Shown here in pieces: positions 33,641-36,975 of a DNA stretch of 36,975 nucleotides. The position numbers were made by a program, and so were the translations under genes. How positions within the stretch are numbered: the first letter of the stretch is position 1; each line of letters begins with the position of its first letter. The stretch comes from UBA9732 sp963606545 (GTDB taxonomy: Bacteria > Spirochaetota > Spirochaetia > Sphaerochaetales > Sphaerochaetaceae), in NCBI GenBank assembly GCA_963606545.1, contig CAVCYP010000014.1:1-36975 (forward strand), in the 5' to 3' direction. Below the pieces are notes generated by a model. It did not search any database, was not told where the DNA came from, and saw only the letters and a list, made by a program, of their open reading frames with translations.

Positions 33641-34327
33641 TTATGCGCAGAAGAAACCAAAAAGAACTATGGTCACAAGACCAGAAACAACCAGAGCTAG
33701 GCTTGAAACTGCCCCCTCTATGCTTCCCATTTGGTTTGCTTTTGTTGTTCCAATAGCATGAGAAGCGGTTCCAATTGCAACCCCTTTGGCAATAGAAGTT
33801 TTTACATGAAAGAGTTTTAACACTGCCTCTGCTGTGATATTACCAAATATCCCTGTAATGATTATTGCAGCAACCGTTATGGAAGGATAGCCCCCATATT
33901 CAGAGGATAAAGGCATTCCAATTGCCGTTGTTACCGATTTTGGCAAAAGGGTCACATATTCTGTATGGCTCAATCCAAACAGAAGAGACAAAAGATATAT
34001 TCCACCAAGAGAAGTAACAACGCCAGACAAAATTCCTAGGATAATAGCTACTGGATGGTCTTTTAGAACCCTTAGCTCTTCATACAAAGGAACGGCAAGT
34101 GCAACAGTGGCTGGAGTTAACAGCCAGGTAAGAACATTGGCACCCTCATTATATACTTCATAGTCAATATCAAAGAGAGACAAGAAAAGAATAACCAAGA
34201 CAACAGAAATAAGAAGAGGATTAAAAAGAGCAAATTTAAATTTTCTTTTTAACAAAAGCCCTACTTCATAGGCTCCAAGAGAAAGAACAAAGCCAAAGAA
34301 AAGGGAGGAAGCAAAAAGGTCCTTCAT
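33641..34327 (-). CDS. lrgB: LrgB/CidB-family membrane protein
   Basis: A 228-residue polytopic inner-membrane protein with the conserved LrgB segment LLPKSVTTAIGMPLSSEYGG, then GIFGNITAEAVLKLF and the AIGTASHAIGTTKANQMG signature. LrgB works with LrgA. In Gram-positive bacteria the pair modulates murein-hydrolase activity and cell lysis, and relatives are linked to transport of pyruvate or glycolate. The start overlaps the lrgA stop in an ATGA. Presence near hydroxyacid dehydrogenases makes the organic-acid role worth noting, though no operator of the sugar classes lies before the pair. Confidence 0.93.
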   Translation of the reverse strand: MKDLFASSLFFGFVLSLGAYEVGLLLKRKFKFALFNPLLISVVLVILFLSLFDIDYEVYNEGANVLTWLLTPATVALAVPLYEELRVLKDHPVAIILGILSGVVTSLGGIYLLSLLFGLSHTEYVTLLPKSVTTAIGMPLSSEYGGYPSITVAAIIITGIFGNITAEAVLKLFHVKTSIAKGVAIGTASHAIGTTKANQMGSIEGAVSSLALVVSGLVTIVLFGFFCA

Positions 34328-34692
34328 CTTTTTTCCTCCTTTGTCCGTCCTAAGAGTATGTCTGTAACCTTACCAGATACCCCCATGACCAAAGCCGTTA
34401 AAACAGTACCAGCAATAAGCAGAGGAATAAGGATGCTTCCTACTTCACTTTTTAGCTTCATTATTCCCACTGCGGAGGGAATAAACATTAAAGGCATTAT
34501 CTCAATAAGGAAGGAGGCTGTATCTTTCACCTTTTCAACTTTAAGTATTCCTGTGGCAAGAAGAATAAAAAGGAGTACAAGTCCATAAACCCCAGAGGGA
34601 ATTGGAATAGGTATAAAATAGCTGAGAGTCTCACCTACAAAGGAAATCAAGAAGATAAGAAAAGCCTGTTTAATATATTTCATGCTCCGCAT
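34324..34692 (-). CDS. lrgA: LrgA/CidA-family holin-like membrane protein
   Basis: A 122-residue protein with four hydrophobic segments and the family motif FIPIPIPSGVYGLVLLFILL, then LIEIMPLMFIPSAVGIM. It forms a unit with LrgB, four bases of overlap. ATG 34692 and ATG 34683 are both possible starts. Neither has a well-spaced ribosome site, and a promoter directly upstream could put the transcript start at 34683, which would remove three residues. The function (autolysis control or organic-acid transport) is as for LrgB. Confidence 0.92.
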   Translation of the reverse strand: MRSMKYIKQAFLIFLISFVGETLSYFIPIPIPSGVYGLVLLFILLATGILKVEKVKDTASFLIEIMPLMFIPSAVGIMKLKSEVGSILIPLLIAGTVLTALVMGVSGKVTDILLGRTKEEKR

Positions 34693-34719
34693 TGTCTACT
34701 TAAACAGCTTTTTCTGCAA
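34691..34719 (-). promoter_or_regulatory. Possible lrgA promoter near the start codon
   Basis: On the minus strand TTGCAG (34719-34714) and GACAAT (34696-34691) are 17 bp apart, each matching consensus at four of six bases. The -10 box ends seven bases before ATG 34683, so the mRNA might be leaderless. Weak boxes make this tentative. Confidence 0.35.
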
Positions 34720-34796
34720 GAAGCTTTTACTTTGACACTGTCTTATTATCAGTTTACAGCGCTTGTTTACTTTTGCATTTTTAGAGGTCTCCCTAA

Positions 34797-34831
34797 TTGA
34801 CACTTAATGTTGTTTTGCACAATAGTTATGT
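34797..34831 (+). promoter_or_regulatory. xpt-guaA promoter near the start codon
   Basis: A perfect -35 TTGACA (34797-34802) is followed after 18 bp by AATAGT (34821-34826), a four-of-six -10. ATG 34832 comes five bases later, and no ribosome-binding sequence is seen. A leaderless or nearly leaderless mRNA is possible. Confidence 0.45.
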
Positions 34832-35410
34832 ATGGACGAATTAGAAGCACGTATAGTTAAGGAAGGCAAAGTCCTTCCTGGAAACATTATCAAAGTTGGT
34901 TCTTTTTTAAATCACAAAGTTGACACCGCTTTGATGTCGCGCCTGGCACAAGAGTTCAAAAAACATTTTGACATCAGCAAAGTAACTCTCATTCTGACCG
35001 CAGAAGCCAGCGGAATAGCCTTAGCTGCCGTATGCTCCTACGTGTATGGGGTGCCAATGATTTTTGCCAAGAAAGCCAAAAGCGACAACATTGAAGGTGG
35101 CCTTATTTGTAGTGAAATTCATTCCTACACCTACAACAAAAACGTAACGCTGATTGTAGAAGCTGGACTGATTAAGCCAACCGACAACGTGCTGATAATT
35201 GACGACTTTCTTGCAAACGGAGAAGCTCTCAAAGGCTTAATTGACATTGTCAGACAAACTGGTGCACATCTTGAAGGTATTGGCGTTGCCGTTGAAAAAG
35301 GCTTCCAACAAGGGGGCGATAAAATTAGACAAGCCGGCCACAATCTGCAATCCCTAGCAATCATTGACGCCATTGATGACGGCGTAATTAAATTCAGGAA
35401 ACAAGCATGA
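34832..35410 (+). CDS. xpt: Xanthine phosphoribosyltransferase
   Basis: The 192-residue length is that of Xpt. Family stretches include VKEGKVLPGNIIKVGSFLNH near the N-terminus, ILTAEASGIALA, and the PRPP-binding loop VLIIDDFLANGEAL (120-133). The enzyme converts xanthine and PRPP to XMP in purine salvage, in the cytoplasm. The next gene, guaA, turns XMP into GMP, and the two overlap by four bases (ATGA), so the pair forms a xanthine-to-GMP salvage operon. The 139-bp upstream gap shows no purine riboswitch such as precedes xpt in Bacillus. Confidence 0.95.
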   Translation: MDELEARIVKEGKVLPGNIIKVGSFLNHKVDTALMSRLAQEFKKHFDISKVTLILTAEASGIALAAVCSYVYGVPMIFAKKAKSDNIEGGLICSEIHSYTYNKNVTLIVEAGLIKPTDNVLIIDDFLANGEALKGLIDIVRQTGAHLEGIGVAVEKGFQQGGDKIRQAGHNLQSLAIIDAIDDGVIKFRKQA

Positions 35411-36972
35411 GTAGCACAGTTAATTCTTTAGACAAAGTCCTAGTCCTAGACTTTGGAGGCCAGTACAACCAACTAATCGCCCGCCGAGTCAGAGAGATGA
35501 ACGTCTACTGCGAAGTCCATCCCTTCAACTGGTCTATTGAGCAAATTAAAGCCTACAACCCCAAAGCCATCATCTTCACCGGCGGCCCCTCCAGCGTGTA
35601 CAACAATGGCTCACCAAAGCCCGATACTTGTATTTTTTCACTTGGTATCCCAATTTTAGGCATTTGTTATGGTGCTCAAATTATGGCCTACTCCCTTGGT
35701 GGAGAGGTGGTTCCAGCCCCTTCTGTTGCCTCCAGAGAATACGGAAGAACAGAAACCAGCTTTGATAAAGAATCCTTACTTTTTAAAGATATCCCAGCAG
35801 AAGATATTGTCTGGATGAGTCATGGAGACAGTGTGCAAAAGCTTCCAAAAGGCTTTAAATCTTCTGCCAAAACCCCAGCATGCCCCTATGCAGCTTTTGA
35901 AAATCCTGCGTTAAAACTTTATGCCGTGCAGTTCCATCCGGAAGTAAACCATACAGTTCACGGCTTTGAGATGCTTAAGGCTTTTGTTCTAGACATTGCC
36001 AAAGCTTCCCCTACTTGGTCTATGGCCAATTTTATGAAGACTTCAATCCAAGAACTTAAAGAAAAGCTTGGAGATTCAAAAGCGCTTCTTGCCCTCTCCG
36101 GTGGAGTGGATAGTTCTGTTGCAGCTGCCCTACTTTCACAAGCAATTGGCAAGAACCTAACCTGCGTGTTTGTTGACCATGGACTTCTTAGAAAAGATGA
36201 AGGCGACCAGGTAGAAGCCGTCTTCTCAAAGTACCCTATTAACTTCATTAGAGTAGATGCAAAAGCTCGCTTCCTAGAAAAACTCAGTGGAGTAACAGAT
36301 CCTGAAAGAAAACGCAAAATCATTGGTGAAGAATTCATCAGAGTCTTTGAAGAAACCGCCAAAGGCATTGGTACCGTAAACTACCTTGTTCAAGGAACCA
36401 TCTACCCAGATGTCATTGAATCCGGCCTAGGAAATTCTGCCGTCATCAAGAGCCACCACAACGTTGGAGGCCTTCCAGATAACGTTGACTTTAAAGGCAT
36501 AATTGAACCACTCAGACTTTTATTTAAAGATGAAGTGAGAAAACTTGGCGTAGAACTTGGACTTCCTTCAAGTCTTGTAAACAGACAGCCTTTCCCAGGT
36601 CCAGGACTTGCAATTAGAGTCATTGGTGAAATCACAGAAGAAAAGCTCAGCATTCTCAGAGAAGCAGATTGGATTTTTAGAAGCGAGCTTGAAACGAGTG
36701 CCCAAAATGGCATCAATGTTGCAAAAAATCAATACTTTGCAGTATTAACGAACATCAAAAGTGTTGGTGTCATGGGAGACAGCAGAACCTACGACTACAC
36801 CGTTGCCCTGCGTAGCGTAGAAACTAGCGACTTCATGACCGCCACCATTTCCAGAATCCCTTACGAGATTCTAGAGAAGGTTTCCAACAGAATTGTCAAC
36901 GAAGTTCCCCACGTAAACCGCGTGGTCTACGACATCACCAGCAAACCACCAGCAACCATTGAGTGGGAATGA
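35407..36972 (+). CDS. guaA: GMP synthase (glutamine-hydrolysing)
   Basis: The 521-residue protein has an N-terminal glutamine amidotransferase domain with nucleophile Cys87 in GICYGAQ and His177/Glu179 in FHPE. The ATP-pyrophosphatase domain shows the PP-loop SGGVDSS at 231-237, and the C-terminal dimerisation domain ends in PPATIEWE, the usual GuaA terminus. It makes GMP from XMP, ATP and glutamine. The gene is complete: its stop TGA ends three bases before the window edge. The start overlaps the xpt stop, so translation is coupled. Confidence 0.98.
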   Translation: MSSTVNSLDKVLVLDFGGQYNQLIARRVREMNVYCEVHPFNWSIEQIKAYNPKAIIFTGGPSSVYNNGSPKPDTCIFSLGIPILGICYGAQIMAYSLGGEVVPAPSVASREYGRTETSFDKESLLFKDIPAEDIVWMSHGDSVQKLPKGFKSSAKTPACPYAAFENPALKLYAVQFHPEVNHTVHGFEMLKAFVLDIAKASPTWSMANFMKTSIQELKEKLGDSKALLALSGGVDSSVAAALLSQAIGKNLTCVFVDHGLLRKDEGDQVEAVFSKYPINFIRVDAKARFLEKLSGVTDPERKRKIIGEEFIRVFEETAKGIGTVNYLVQGTIYPDVIESGLGNSAVIKSHHNVGGLPDNVDFKGIIEPLRLLFKDEVRKLGVELGLPSSLVNRQPFPGPGLAIRVIGEITEEKLSILREADWIFRSELETSAQNGINVAKNQYFAVLTNIKSVGVMGDSRTYDYTVALRSVETSDFMTATISRIPYEILEKVSNRIVNEVPHVNRVVYDITSKPPATIEWE

Positions 36973-36975
36973 TTG

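Noticed and set aside
34693..34831. Purine riboswitch upstream of xpt
   Set aside because: The gap is short, the best promoter lies about 30 bp from the start, and no conserved purine-aptamer core is visible.
1..36975. Mobile elements, CRISPR arrays, tRNA or rRNA genes
   Set aside because: No transposase, integrase, regularly spaced repeats or RNA-gene folds were recognised anywhere. The few repeats seen are short and local.

Overview
The window looks like a chromosomal segment of an anaerobic, polysaccharide-using bacterium, most likely a spirochaete (Treponema or Sphaerochaeta type). The main hint is the binding-protein signal peptide ending in VFANGS followed by acidic residues, a form common in that phylum. 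This placement is an inference; no rRNA or tRNA is present to confirm it. Base composition is moderately AT-rich. I saw no insertion sequence, CRISPR array, phage gene or tRNA. Nearly every base is coding or short regulatory sequence.

Layout. (1) 1-1880: the end of a MATE exporter gene, then a convergent Fic-family gene whose leader carries three copies of one 10-bp word. (2) 1895-9945, minus strand: sugar operon A, read as small lipoprotein, ATPase, permease, binding protein, second permease, GH2 glycosidase, esterase, with hairpins after the lipoprotein and binding-protein genes. (3) 10145-11407, plus: AraC-family regulator 1. (4) 11463-13721, minus: a large lipoprotein with a GH67/GH20-like layout. 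(5) 13870-28259, minus: a tightly packed operon B of about 14.4 kb, read as 2-hydroxyacid dehydrogenase, GHL6-like glycosidase, YtcQ/YteP/YtcP-type oligosaccharide transporter without an ATPase, lipoprotein, FAD oxidoreductase, DUF1116 (AllG/YlbE), FdrA (AllF), a 61-residue FdrA-associated protein, a divergent acetate-kinase-family enzyme and a GarR-like reductase. (6) 28378-30698, plus: AraC-family regulator 2 and a second 2-hydroxyacid dehydrogenase. (7) 30762-33471, minus: a GH3 glycosidase and a HAD hydrolase. (8) 33641-36972: LrgA/LrgB (minus) and xpt-guaA (plus).

Two results stand out. First, five promoters share one geometry. Two direct-repeat half-sites lie exactly 20 bp apart, followed 35-36 bp later by a -10 box with no recognisable -35. 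Three carry GTCAA half-sites (in front of operon B, the plus-strand dehydrogenase and the GH3 gene). Two carry GCTAA/GTTAA half-sites (in front of operon A and the large lipoprotein). By position these look like the operators of the two paralogous AraC regulators, so the whole sugar region would form two parallel regulons. Second, operon B joins glycoside uptake and cleavage to an FdrA-DUF1116 module known from oxamate carbamoyltransferase. Here it has no carbamate kinase and no DUF2877 subunit, but a divergent acetate kinase homologue with an altered substrate pocket. This suggests an undescribed catabolic route that conserves energy through an acyl phosphate.

Both regulator genes, and possibly lrgA and xpt, also have promoters so close to the start codon that their mRNAs may be leaderless.
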